A DNA stretch of 64,000 nucleotides. Source: Rhynchopus sp. YZ270_cl-10 (lineage: Eukaryota; Euglenozoa; Diplonemea; Diplonemida; Diplonemidae). The translations under genes were made by a program, and so were the position numbers. The stretch spans positions 248,001 through 312,000 of the forward strand of contig OZ037862.1 of assembly GCA_964035575.1 (NCBI GenBank), given 5' to 3'. Below the pieces are notes generated by a model. The model was not told the DNA's origin. It saw only the letters and a program-made list of their open reading frames with translations, and did not search any database. Below are positions 1 to 8,732 of the stretch, one piece after another; position 1 is the first letter of the stretch; each line of letters opens with the position of its first letter.

Positions 1-106
1 TCTTTATTCATCACGATTCGTTAAAGCGAAGAGCCCAAGAACGCCTAGCAAGCCGTATTTGAGGTACGGGTGTTCATTCATGAGAATCGTAACCTACAAA
101 AGAAAG

Positions 107-153
107 AAAAGTTTATAAAGTGAACCTAAGCCTCTCGTACTTAGTCACGAGGG
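107..153 (-). ncRNA. Hairpin element, type A
   Basis: CTAAG (126-130) pairs with CTTAG (139-143) around the loop CCTCTCGTA, read on the plus strand. It is preceded by the shared TTATAA-GTGAAC lead and followed by TCAC. On the minus strand the hairpin runs into a T-rich tract. Same family as the elements near 8.1, 13.3, 23.5, 26.7, 35.0, 42.6 and 52.9 kb. Function unknown. Confidence 0.4.
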
Positions 154-313
154 AAAATGGAAAAATTGCAATTGTTTTTCCGGTTTACTGATTGTATGAC
201 ACAAATTGACATAAACTAACAAAGGGGGTTGAACAGCCAAAAAGGTGCAGTGATTTTGGGGAAATGGGAAAATAGGTATCATTTCAAAGCGTTGGCTTTA
301 TTGTTCTGGTTTA

Positions 314-830
314 TTACACTTCGTAAGGGGAAATGGGTGTAGAGCATACATAACCAACTCCTGGGAGGAACCCTTTTGCTCTTCCGAGGATGTGCCGCCG
401 TTCGACCCAGAGCTGCCCGGGGGTGTAGAGTGTCATATCGTTTACTGCATTTGCATCGCCTTTGGTGAGGAGTTGTATGTCTTCGCCGTATCGATTGTCG
501 TCGCGGATGTGGCTTTCGATGACACGATGGACGATAGGCACGTCACGGCCTTCGACCTTGAAGACCACGATGTCACCCACTTTGTACGGCTCGTCGTCGT
601 GCAGTGTCAGGAACAGCAGGTCGCCACGTTCCATTCCCGTGCTCATGGAGCCACTCAGCACAACAACAATCGGCGACTCACTGCACGTCACCACAGTCAA
701 CCCACGCCAAATCATCAACGCACTGAACACAACCATCCCCAGCGAGATCGAGCTGTGCACAAACTGGCGTGTCTGAGAAAAGTGGCGGTGGTGTTATGTT
801 AGACCTACAGTGTACGGACTTCTCTTGCAT
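314..830 (-). CDS. SEC11: Signal peptidase complex catalytic subunit SEC11, copy 1
   Basis: Membrane serine protease of the ER signal peptidase complex, which removes signal peptides from secretory proteins. My model has two exons, 816-830 (MQEKS) and 314-772, joined across a 43-nt GT-AG intron (773-815), giving 157 aa, close to the usual size (human SEC11A 179 aa). A single N-terminal membrane segment spans about residues 13-34. The nucleophile box SGSM has Ser47, the partner motif PIVHR has His87, and the KGDANAVND stretch carries the conserved acidic residues. The spliced N-terminus (TRQFVHSSISLGMVVF) aligns with the RQLYYQVLN region of animal SEC11, which supports the five-codon first exon. 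The usual Glu-Pro after SGSM is replaced by Ser-Thr. A near-identical copy follows at 1980-2546. Confidence 0.88.
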
Positions 831-1979
831 CACACACAAGCACACCCTTTCCCTACCAGGTGGGCAACCGTAGCACAGTGAAGCACGAAGCTTGAACAAA
901 TATCCTCTCTTTTTTCATCCCTGAAGTCTCAAAACACCAAAAAAAAAACAAAATTGTGGTGCGGGGTAACATACATTTGCCATCGATTCCTTAAACCCAT
1001 AATACCATTCGATTAACCAATTCCGCACAGGCTCCATATAGAACACTCCTCCCATAAAGGTTGTAACGTGATGTCTGTGTAGTACGTGGACTATGAGGGA
1101 CTGGGGTGAAGAGGAGCCAGAAGCACAATATGAGAAGGGGGTTTGGGGGAAAAAACTATTTTCCGTTGAGCATTTTTTCCTCAGAGCAATCCACACAAAA
1201 ATGGATGGCAAAGAGTCTTTTTTGTTTTTGTTTGCCAGAAGATTCCTATCTGTCGTAGCGAGGTTAGTGTAGATATCCTGATTCCATATCATACGCGGTG
1301 ACGATGAATCACCACTTATGTTTCTGGAATACTTCTTTTTTTTTCAATCCTGTTTCGGGAATACCCTCAAGGAAGAGAAGAGAAAAAGAGGGGAAAAGGG
1401 GGGAAATAGTAAAAAAGGCACGAAAGACTCAGCCTAATATACCAAAACGAGCTGCCAGGACTAGAACAACAAGTTTTCTTTTGAAAGGGGGAAGATTCAT
1501 CTCACTTCCGTTTGTTGGGCACAACTAGCCCTGTAACATACGCCAGGCAAAATGGTTATTTTGTGGCAGGTGTAAAAATCAAAGCACGATCTATTGATTT
1601 TGACAGTTTTATTTTTCTCTCTTCAGACATAGGGGGGAAAAAACACGGAAAATCTGCACACACTGAAACAAAGAAAACGTCTCGTATTTCTTGTTTCGTG
1701 GGGAAAATCAGTTGGATGAAGAAAAATATGTCAGTCGCCACCTCAAGAGCTCTCTACCGTCATTATTTGCCTCTCCCGCACACTGCACTATTCTGCTCAT
1801 TTCTCAGGCATCGCACACAGCGCATCTATCACGCCCATCTCTTTATTCATCACGATTCGTTAAAGCGAAGAGCCCAAGAACGCCTAGCAAGCCGTATTTG
1901 AAGTACGGGTGTGTATTCATGAGAATCGTAACCTACAAACAAAGGGGTAGAATTGCGGTGGGTATTTTCGTTGAACCCG
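831..1979. other. Spacer between SEC11 copies
   Basis: No gene supported. It is A/T-rich with homopolymer runs and many stops. It contains part of the duplicated block (1240-1330) and the start of the second unit (1841-1940), which holds a small CCGTA/TACGG hairpin also present at 52-69. Confidence 0.6.
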
Positions 1980-2546
1980 TCAAGTGTTGAATAAGAACAC
2001 TTCGTAAGGGGAAATGGGGGAAGAGCATACATGACCAACCCCTGGGAGGAACCCTTTTGCTCTTCCGAGGATGTGCCGCCGTTCGACCCAGAGCTGCCCG
2101 GGGGTGTAGAGTGTCATATCGTTTACTGCATTTGCATCGCCTTTGGTGAGGAGTTGTATGTCTTCGCCGTATCGATTGTCGTCGCGGATGTGGCTTTCGA
2201 TGACACGATGGACGATAGGCACGGCACGGCCTTCGACCTTGAAGACCACGATGTCACCCACTTTGTACGGCTCGTCGTCGTGCAGTGTCAGGAACAGCAG
2301 GTCGCCACGTGCCACACCCATGCCCATGGAAGGACTCACCGCAACAACAATCGGCGCCTCACTGCCCGTCACCACAGTCAACCCATGCCAAATCATCAAC
2401 GTACTGAACACAACCATCCCCAGCGAGATCGAGCTGTGCACAAACTGGCGTGTCTGAGAATGTGGCGGTGGTGCTATGTCAGGTAAAGTAACGTGAGTGC
2501 TATACAGAGGTAAGTTGAAGAACGACTGTGCGGGCTTCTCTTGCAT
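1980..2546 (-). CDS. SEC11: SEC11-like signal peptidase, diverged copy 2
   Basis: Paralogue of the gene at 314-830. The main exon is 1980-2453. It keeps the membrane segment, the catalytic Ser (now in SPSM, Gly replaced by Pro), the PIVHR His motif and the KGDANAVND stretch. The stop used by copy 1 is lost, so the tail gains FLFNT. The first-exon start ATG is at 2544-2546. The position matching copy 1's GT donor reads GC here (after codon 5), and the intervening 78 nt are a multiple of three without a stop, so the transcript is translatable spliced or unspliced (26 extra residues). An alternative donor, GTTACT, lies further in. It is either an active divergent paralogue or a gene in decay; the intact frame favours the former. 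Confidence 0.8.
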   Translation of the reverse strand: MQEKPAQSFFNLPLYSTHVTLPDIAPPPHSQTRQFVHSSISLGMVVFSTLMIWHGLTVVTGSEAPIVVAVSPSMGMGVARGDLLFLTLHDDEPYKVGDIVVFKVEGRAVPIVHRVIESHIRDDNRYGEDIQLLTKGDANAVNDMTLYTPGQLWVERRHILGRAKGFLPGVGHVCSSPISPYEVFLFNT

Positions 2547-4893
2547 CACACATCGCAAACACACCCTTTCCCTGCCAGGTAGGTTGCCATAGTAAAGTGA
2601 ACCACGAATCATGAATCATGAAGCTTGAACAAAACAAAGAAAGGTTTCTAAGATGAACCCAAGCCTCTCATTCCTTCACAATCAATAGAACCTCTTCATA
2701 AAGCAAGCCTCAAAAATCAAAAATTCTGGGTACAAAATTGGGTGCGGGAACATACGTTTGCCATACCCCTCTCATAGAGGCTGTCACGTTAACGTGATGT
2801 CTGTGTAGCGTGTAACGTGGGAACTATGAGGGGACTGGGTACTGGGGTTCTGAAGAGGATCAAGAAGAACAACACATGAGAGAAGACTCCGTGGACGTTG
2901 AAGGGGGAACACCACCAGGCGTGGAGTATGCGGCTTGATTTGACTCAACACGAGGAATTTTACTAGGTCAGGACAATGTAAGGAGTGACAGATTGAGAGC
3001 TCTTTCTCGATCACTACACAGCAGCACGATGATTTCCTGCACAACGAGAAGTTGAGAGATGCAAAAACAGCTTCACCGGAGCAATCAAACGACATCGGAA
3101 ATCATAGACAAAAAAGGAAAAACCCTCCTTTTTTTTTATTTTCTCCATCCACTATTCACCCACAACACTAGCCCCCCTAAAGAGGCTTTAAAAAAAACTG
3201 TTTTCCTGCATTTTTTTCCCTCCCAAGCAATACACACAAATGGACTGCAAGAGTTTTTTTCTCTTGAAAACTTGGTTGTATTAGAGTGAACACCCGAGGA
3301 TGAGCTCCACTATGTTTTCTTCTTTTTTGTTTTGCCACAACACCCTTCTCAATCTGTCGTAGCGAGGTTAGTGTAGATATCCTGATTCCATATCATACGC
3401 GGTGACGATGACTCACCACGTATGTTTCTGGAATATATTTCTTTTTTTTTTTTCAATCCTGTTTTGGGAATACCCTCAAGGAAGAGAAGAGAAAAAGAGG
3501 GAAACAATAAAAAAGGTACGACCCAAATATACCACAAACGAGCCGCCATTACTAGGACAACAAGTTTTTTTTTTAAACGGGTATCGGAAGATGAAGCTAA
3601 GCTTCGGGGGGGCGTGCTTAGCCATCTGATATAGAGAGCGGGGAGAAAAAGGAGGCACAGATAACAAAAACGGGTAAACAGTTGCACACGAAAAAAGAAA
3701 AAGAAACAGAGACTCTGGGGTGATCAGAGGTACTTTTTTGCAGCTCGAGTCACAAGGAATCACAAAAAATCACAAAAACTCACGGACGCTCACAAAAAAA
3801 CCAAACAAAATCACAATTCCGTTTTTGTGAGCATTTGTAACGATTTGTAACCGTTGTGATTTTTTGTGATTTTTCTTGACTCGAGCTGCAAAAAAGTACC
3901 TCTGATCACCCCAAGAGAGAGAAAAAAAAGATCAGATGACAATGAGCCTCCACACATTGCATCTGCGGAAAGGAGTTTTTTTTTTTTTTTTGCCGAAACT
4001 TCTGAAAAACGCCACGTAAACTTTAGAACAAAAAAAAAAGGAGTGAAGTTTGACAGAGTGGTCAACGTCTAACAATGGACGTGCCCAGAGCGAACGGGGT
4101 CAAAACAAAAAAAAATTTTTTTGAATGCAAAGACCTCTCGTAACAGTGTTACAAAGAGAAAAAAAAAAGAAAACGATGAAAATGCAGGGAACACACATCA
4201 GATTCCTATCCTTTTCCGTTTTTTTTTTTTTTTTTGGAGTATCGAGTGTGTTATAAAGCCTTGAGACTAGGGAGGAGGGGGGAGGTGAAACATCGGATGA
4301 GGCCAACAACGTTACGTGCATGCCATCTGCAAGCAAGGCGTCGGGAGGTGATTGTATCGCAGAGAAGAATGAAAAGTGCACAAAAAAACGCCTCACTGGG
4401 GGACACCCGGTGGGACACCATGGCACTGCTTCCCCGCGTGACAAAGACAATTACTGAAATCTCTTCCCCCCTCCACACACGACATTGAAGTAAATGATTT
4501 AACTTTGTGGTCTATTTGTGGTTTCGCCGTTGGCTTACAACGGTGAAACAAATAAAACCATAAATACTTCGCCGTCGTGTACCTCCCTATGAAGCCTTTA
4601 TGTTAAGGGGGGGAAGAAAAAAAAAGGGGAGTGAGACACGAAACGCGTCCTCACTTCACTCAGATGAGATGATCCACACAGAAATAGACGGTTGTCGGAA
4701 AAAGAAAAAGAAAAACAGAAGTTTTTTGTGGCAGCACAGTGATGACCTCACCTGCGCCAACCTATTGTTACACAAGACCCTCTCTGCCCTTCTCGTCAGT
4801 GCTGCGGAGAGAGAAAAAAAAAAAAAAAAACACCCCAAAAAAACGCTCCTTTCCTCCCCCAAAAAAAATCGTTCGTTGCTTTGTTGTTCTCTT
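2547..4893. other. Intergenic region with duplication remnant and MITE
   Basis: No gene supported. It includes a type A hairpin-like stretch (2652-2683, weak stem), the second copy of the 1240-1330 block (3357-3430), the MITE at 3716-3913, and a type C hairpin-like stretch (4120-4155). Long A and T tracts dominate 4100-4870. Confidence 0.6.
3716..3913. mobile_element. 198-bp MITE with 36-bp terminal inverted repeats
   Basis: The ends are near-perfect inverted repeats beginning TGGGGTGATCAGAGG on each side. The interior has TCACAAAAAATCAC-type subterminal repeats. There is no coding capacity. Flanking bases (GACTC / AGAGA) do not form an obvious target duplication. Its ends resemble those of the larger element at 47247-49469, which starts TGGGGTGGCGACA and has the same TCACAAAA subterminal motif, so both may use related transposases. 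Confidence 0.8.
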
Positions 4894-5844
4894 CTAGTGG
4901 ATACCGGCGTTGTTCAGCGCCTTGACTGCGGTTTCGTATCCGAGGAAGCATGCTGCGTTTGCGGGGAAGGCACGGAGCATGACTGCCGAGAATCCTCTGT
5001 GTACATTTATTTTAAAGAAATTCGTTGCAATTGCATTTTTTTCATACCTGTACATCTGCTTGACAGCCCCGAACCCTTCGTCCTTAATCATCTGCCCTGC
5101 GACACTGCGCATTCCGTTGGGGTACGACTCGAAGGTCTTTGGGTCTGTCTGCATCTTTGACTTGAGAGTATCGAATGGGATTGCGAAGGCCCAGTTGAAG
5201 ATACCTGCCACACCTCCGCACATGAATGTAGCAAAGGGGGTCGGACCCGCCGCACCCTCCGGGGTGCTGTACCTCTTCAGACATTCGTACGAAGAGAAGT
5301 AGCACGCCGAGGCAACACCGTCTCTCGTCATGGTCGCGCAGAACCCTCTGTTGATGGTGCGGAGCCCCGCCATGCCACCACCACTCTCCGCCCAAAGGTG
5401 CTTACCAAGGTCCATCGGCCCCTTAAACTTCTGGTTGTCCGCAGACTGAATCTGAAGCATGCACTTCAAACGCTCACCAGGCGCCAAAATCGGTGTAGTG
5501 AAAAGCGCCGAAAATGCCCCTGCCGCCCCAATCTGGAAGATGTGCTTGGTCTCCAGCTTTTTGAACGCATCCTCATCACAGAAGACACGCTTTCCCTGGT
5601 TGTACCCGGTGAAGCACAGAGCGTACATAGGGGTCACCCCGTACAGTGGTGCTGCCATACCACGGTACATGCCGCGGACGCCGTCCTTCGCAAGAATGCT
5701 CTTAATGCAGTCCATGGTTCCGCTGAACTCCCGGGACGTCTGCAGCTTGACCTTGACGGTGTCCAGAGGGTGCCCGACAAACACGAGGCACATACCACCC
5801 GCACCTCCTGCGAGGAAGCTCTGAAGGAAGCCCTGCTCCGGCAT
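4894..5844 (-). CDS. Mitochondrial carrier, carnitine/acylcarnitine type (SLC25A20-like)
   Basis: Six-helix inner-membrane exchanger of the SLC25 family. Three repeats of about 100 residues each carry the PxD/ExxK/R signature: PLDTVKVKLQ in repeat 1, a variant PGERLKCMLQ in repeat 2 and PFDTLKSKMQ in repeat 3. The variant second signature and the MLRAFPANAACFLGYE C-terminal stretch are typical of the carnitine/acylcarnitine subgroup. A 51-nt intron (4997-5047, GTATGA...CACAG) lies near the 3' end. It has no stop and keeps frame if retained, but removing it restores the expected MYRGFSAVMLRA junction, giving 299 aa. The start at 5844 matches family length. The substrate is inferred from similarity by eye. 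Confidence 0.88.
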   Translation of the reverse strand: MPEQGFLQSFLAGGAGGMCLVFVGHPLDTVKVKLQTSREFSGTMDCIKSILAKDGVRGMYRGMAAPLYGVTPMYALCFTGYNQGKRVFCDEDAFKKLETKHIFQIGAAGAFSALFTTPILAPGERLKCMLQIQSADNQKFKGPMDLGKHLWAESGGGMAGLRTINRGFCATMTRDGVASACYFSSYECLKRYSTPEGAAGPTPFATFMCGGVAGIFNWAFAIPFDTLKSKMQTDPKTFESYPNGMRSVAGQMIKDEGFGAVKQMYRYEKNAIATNFFKINVHRGFSAVMLRAFPANAACFLGYETAVKALNNAGIH

Positions 5845-6387
5845 TGTGTTGTTCTTTTTGTGTTTGGTGTCTGTTATGGTGATGTTATCTGTGTTTCCTT
5901 AAGGTAAATTTCTGGTTTTTTGGGTAAACCAGAGATGCTCTGATGAGTAATCTAACCATATTCTCCAAATATAACTGGTATCCAAAAATTCAATTGCCAA
6001 AAGAAATCTGCACGTGAGAGAAAAAAGAGAGAAAAGAGACTGCGTGGTGGAGGAGTGAACACCTCACGCACTGAGGGGATTTGGTAAGATAGGCCTAAGA
6101 TGAGCCACCAGTGTGATTGTTCACCGTCACCTTAAAAGAGCGAAGTGAAGGATTCTTCTGCAGATTGAGGAGGAGTTTTTGGTGTCCAAATATGTTTGGC
6201 GTTTAAAAAAATGCCAAATTACCCCAAAAAACACCCGCACTGTGCAAAGTGATACTGTGAGACGCCTCCTCTGCCGCCTCAGACTGCCACCTCGTTATGG
6301 AGTGCAAAAGAAAGAGAGATTCGTTATGCTTTCAGGTTCCTTGCTCTTTTTTTGGGATAGAATTTGCCCCCTATGTTTTCGTTTTTT
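5845..6387. other. Intergenic region
   Basis: No gene or repeat recognised. AG acceptor candidates lie 25-60 nt upstream of the carrier ATG. The rest is A/T-rich sequence up to the TcdA stop. Confidence 0.5.
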
Positions 6388-7410
6388 TTATGATTCGCCC
6401 GTTTTAGGCCGCTTTGGTGGGTTCTCCCCTTTCGCCCCTGCCTTTTCTCCACGCTGTGTTGCGACTTCACTTGCCTTTGCTGCCTTCTGCGATTTCGCCT
6501 TGGCATCACGTCGTTTCTCCGCTGCCTTGGCTGCAAGATACCCTGGTGTAGGCGGGGAGAGGGGGTACTTCCCTGTAGTGGCGTGATGGATGACTGCACC
6601 AGCAAGCATCAGACCGAAGGCCGAGGGTATGTAGGAGATAGTTCCGTTCACAGCACGTGGCCTTCCTCCTGTCAAAGACGGCCACGGCGGAAGAGGTTTC
6701 TTCGACTTCTCCAAAGAAAAGCAGGTAACAATCTGCTTCGGTTTCACACCCCGCTTTTTAAGTTCGGACCGGCATTTTGCAGCTAGACCACAGTTTTCGG
6801 TTTGAAAGAGGTCTGCAAGCTGCAGTTTTGTTGGGTCTAATTTACCACCTGCACCCATGCTGGAGACTACCGGTTGCTTTCTTTTGACGCAAAGGTCTAG
6901 CAAAGCGACCTTCGTTGAAACGGTGTCTATCGCATCCAGGACGTAGGAGTAAGGACCCTCATCGAGGAGCTGCGGGATGTCGCTTTCGAGGAGGAAGGTG
7001 TCAATCACGGTGACCTCGCATTGTACGTTGATGTCACGCACCCGGTCCCGCAGGAGCTGTGCCTTGCTTTTCCCTACCGTGGAGTCCAACGCAATGATCT
7101 GTCTATTCTTGTTGGATACCGTGACTACGTCATGATCTACAAGGGTCATCCGGCCTACCCCAGCGCGCGCCAAAGCTTCGACAGCAAACCCACCAACACC
7201 ACCCACCCCACAGACGAGAACATGGCAATTGCGGATGGAGGCTACACCGTCGTCTTCTACCAAAGGGTGGGTGCGTTCGAAGATGCCTAATCTAAACATC
7301 GTGTTGTGTAGTTTTTCTGTCAAATAAAGTGTGTTGAGGTTTGGGCAATGGGAAAAAAGGTCTGAAGAGGGAATGCTTTCGTTTCCTGTTGTGGTTTCTA
7401 TTGAGGTCAT
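6388..7410 (-). CDS. tRNA threonylcarbamoyladenosine dehydratase (TcdA/CsdL family, E1-like fold)
   Basis: ThiF/E1-superfamily enzyme expected to activate t6A37 of tRNA with ATP and cyclise it to ct6A. 340 aa from the ATG at 7410; Met38 is an alternative start at the beginning of the conserved domain. The Rossmann ATP-binding loop is GVGGVGG, followed by the Asp-containing strand TLVDHDVV, then SNKNRQIIALDSTVGKSK (Arg of the arginine finger, and Lys) and DAIDTVSTKVALL. Later GAGGKLDPTKLQLADL and AKCRSELKKRGV are diagnostic for TcdA over ThiF or MoeB. The C-terminal tail (about residues 290-340) is Lys/Ala-rich and low in complexity. A pyrimidine-AG acceptor (GTTTGTCCCCTAG) lies about 30 nt upstream of the ATG. 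In yeast the homologues sit on the mitochondrial outer membrane; location here is unknown. Confidence 0.87.
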   Translation of the reverse strand: MTSIETTTGNESIPSSDLFSHCPNLNTLYLTEKLHNTMFRLGIFERTHPLVEDDGVASIRNCHVLVCGVGGVGGFAVEALARAGVGRMTLVDHDVVTVSNKNRQIIALDSTVGKSKAQLLRDRVRDINVQCEVTVIDTFLLESDIPQLLDEGPYSYVLDAIDTVSTKVALLDLCVKRKQPVVSSMGAGGKLDPTKLQLADLFQTENCGLAAKCRSELKKRGVKPKQIVTCFSLEKSKKPLPPWPSLTGGRPRAVNGTISYIPSAFGLMLAGAVIHHATTGKYPLSPPTPGYLAAKAAEKRRDAKAKSQKAAKASEVATQRGEKAGAKGENPPKRPKTGES

Positions 7411-7700
7411 GCGAAGGTATCATAGAATGAGACTACCCTAGGGGACAAACGAAACAGCGTGAATGCAGGGAAAAGGTGTGTCACGTGCCTCCTGGGCAGA
7501 TGCACGTGAGCAAAACTGTACAGAACAGATGCAACCACCCCTCCCGCTATGCGCATGCTCGTGTGCTGTTGGTCACTGACACGACGTTGACTCCACTGCG
7601 CTACACTGCAGCACCGAAAGGTAAACAAGAAAAGCAACCAAAGCAGATGAAATCGAATGTTCTAACATCGCTGCATGAAAAAAAAAAAAAAGCGAAAAAT

Positions 7701-7780
7701 AAAGTGAAGTTGACAGCGCAAACGCCTCTGGGACGCAGGCACTGACACTCCGCGGGTTATCGAACCCCCGAGTGTTGCAC
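7701..7780 (-). ncRNA. Hairpin element, type B (double hairpin)
   Basis: A block of GTGAAGTTGACAG, then GCGCAAACGCCTCTGGGACG, then GCACTGACACTC, nearly identical to copies at 34278, 34630 and 41311. A second hairpin follows, ACACT/AGTGT around a GGGTTATCGAACCC loop. On the minus strand a run of T follows within about 20 nt. The GGGTTATCGAACCC piece resembles a tRNA T-arm but the rest of a tRNA is absent. Confidence 0.45.
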
Positions 7781-8131
7781 TTTCTGGAGTTGGTCTCTTT
7801 GCAACTGTATTGTCTACACACACACACAGCTTCTCCTCTTGAAGGGGCATCGAAGCCACTGCAAAAGGTCAAAGCTGAGTTTGGCAATACCAAAAACAAA
7901 GACTCCACAAATAAAATAAAATTATTTCAAGATATGCATTAGATAGCTTGAGAACAAAATATATAGGAAAAAAAGATAAAGTAGGTTGGAATAGAAATAA
8001 AGACCCCGCGCCCAGTGAGAGGTTCGTGGAACACAAAAGAAAGACCACTTCTGAGGCTACAGAAAGCAGGTTGGAGCAAAGGCGCAGGGGTCGGTGACAG
8101 GGTGGGAATGGGAACGAAGAGAAGAGAAAAG

Positions 8132-8170
8132 CCGGTTAGATGAACCTAAGCCTCGTCTGCTTAAGTGACC
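8132..8170 (-). ncRNA. Hairpin element, type A
   Basis: TAAGC (8147-8151) pairs with GCTTA (8159-8163), loop CTCGTCT, with the GATGAACC lead shared by the family. The stem differs from CTAAG/CTTAG copies yet still pairs. Confidence 0.4.
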
Positions 8171-8732
8171 GAACGAAATACGGCGCATATGACGCACCTT
8201 GTGTCGTGCACTCAGTAAAGAATAATACCTTCGACGGGGAAAAAAACACTACGTGTAGAAGCAACCCTGTTTAAGGAAAACAGTGCAGCTTCGTTAGGCT
8301 CACGTTTGTGCTGAGTATTTGGGAGGGGGGGAGAATAAAAAGAGCCGAATAGAGTTCGGATCATAGAATAGAGAGCAGCCTAGGCGCTCGTAGACACAAG
8401 GCAACAGCCTGTGTAGAAAAAGAGAATTACTAGACAAAAGTATAGACAAAGCAAAAAGAGGAAGAAGAAGAAGTAACAGAGTAACAAAGCGACCGGGAAG
8501 GCGGGGGTATGAAGGAAGAGAGGAGTCACCACAACACAAAAAGGTGTTGTCACGTGTCCCCACACACCTACACACCCATGTATACCCTCACCTGTTGTCG
8601 CTTGTCCGCTCTTTGTTTGTATGAGCAAGAGAGAGGAGTGAACCCCCCCTTCATGTGATAATTAGAGTCACCTAAAAAAAAGGAAATCATTTGTGTGTTG
8701 CTAATGCCTTGTATTAACAGAGGTGTGCATTC

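Larger units (their letters stand above)
1..3430. repeat. Segmental tandem duplication carrying SEC11
   Basis: Bases 1-100 recur at 1841-1940, the SEC11 coding block 314-772 recurs at about 1992-2453, and 1255-1330 recurs at about 3357-3430. The changing offset (about 1.7 to 2.1 kb) shows that the two units have since gained and lost sequence in their spacers. Coding parts are much better conserved than spacers. Confidence 0.85.
7411..8732. other. Intergenic region with two hairpin elements
   Basis: No gene supported. It holds a type B double hairpin (7701-7780) and a type A hairpin (8132-8170). The remainder is A-rich and low in complexity. Confidence 0.55.

Noticed and set aside
7745-7775. 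tRNA-like T-arm (GGGTTATCGAACCC)
   Set aside because: No acceptor stem, D-arm or anticodon arm nearby; better explained as the second hairpin of a type B element.
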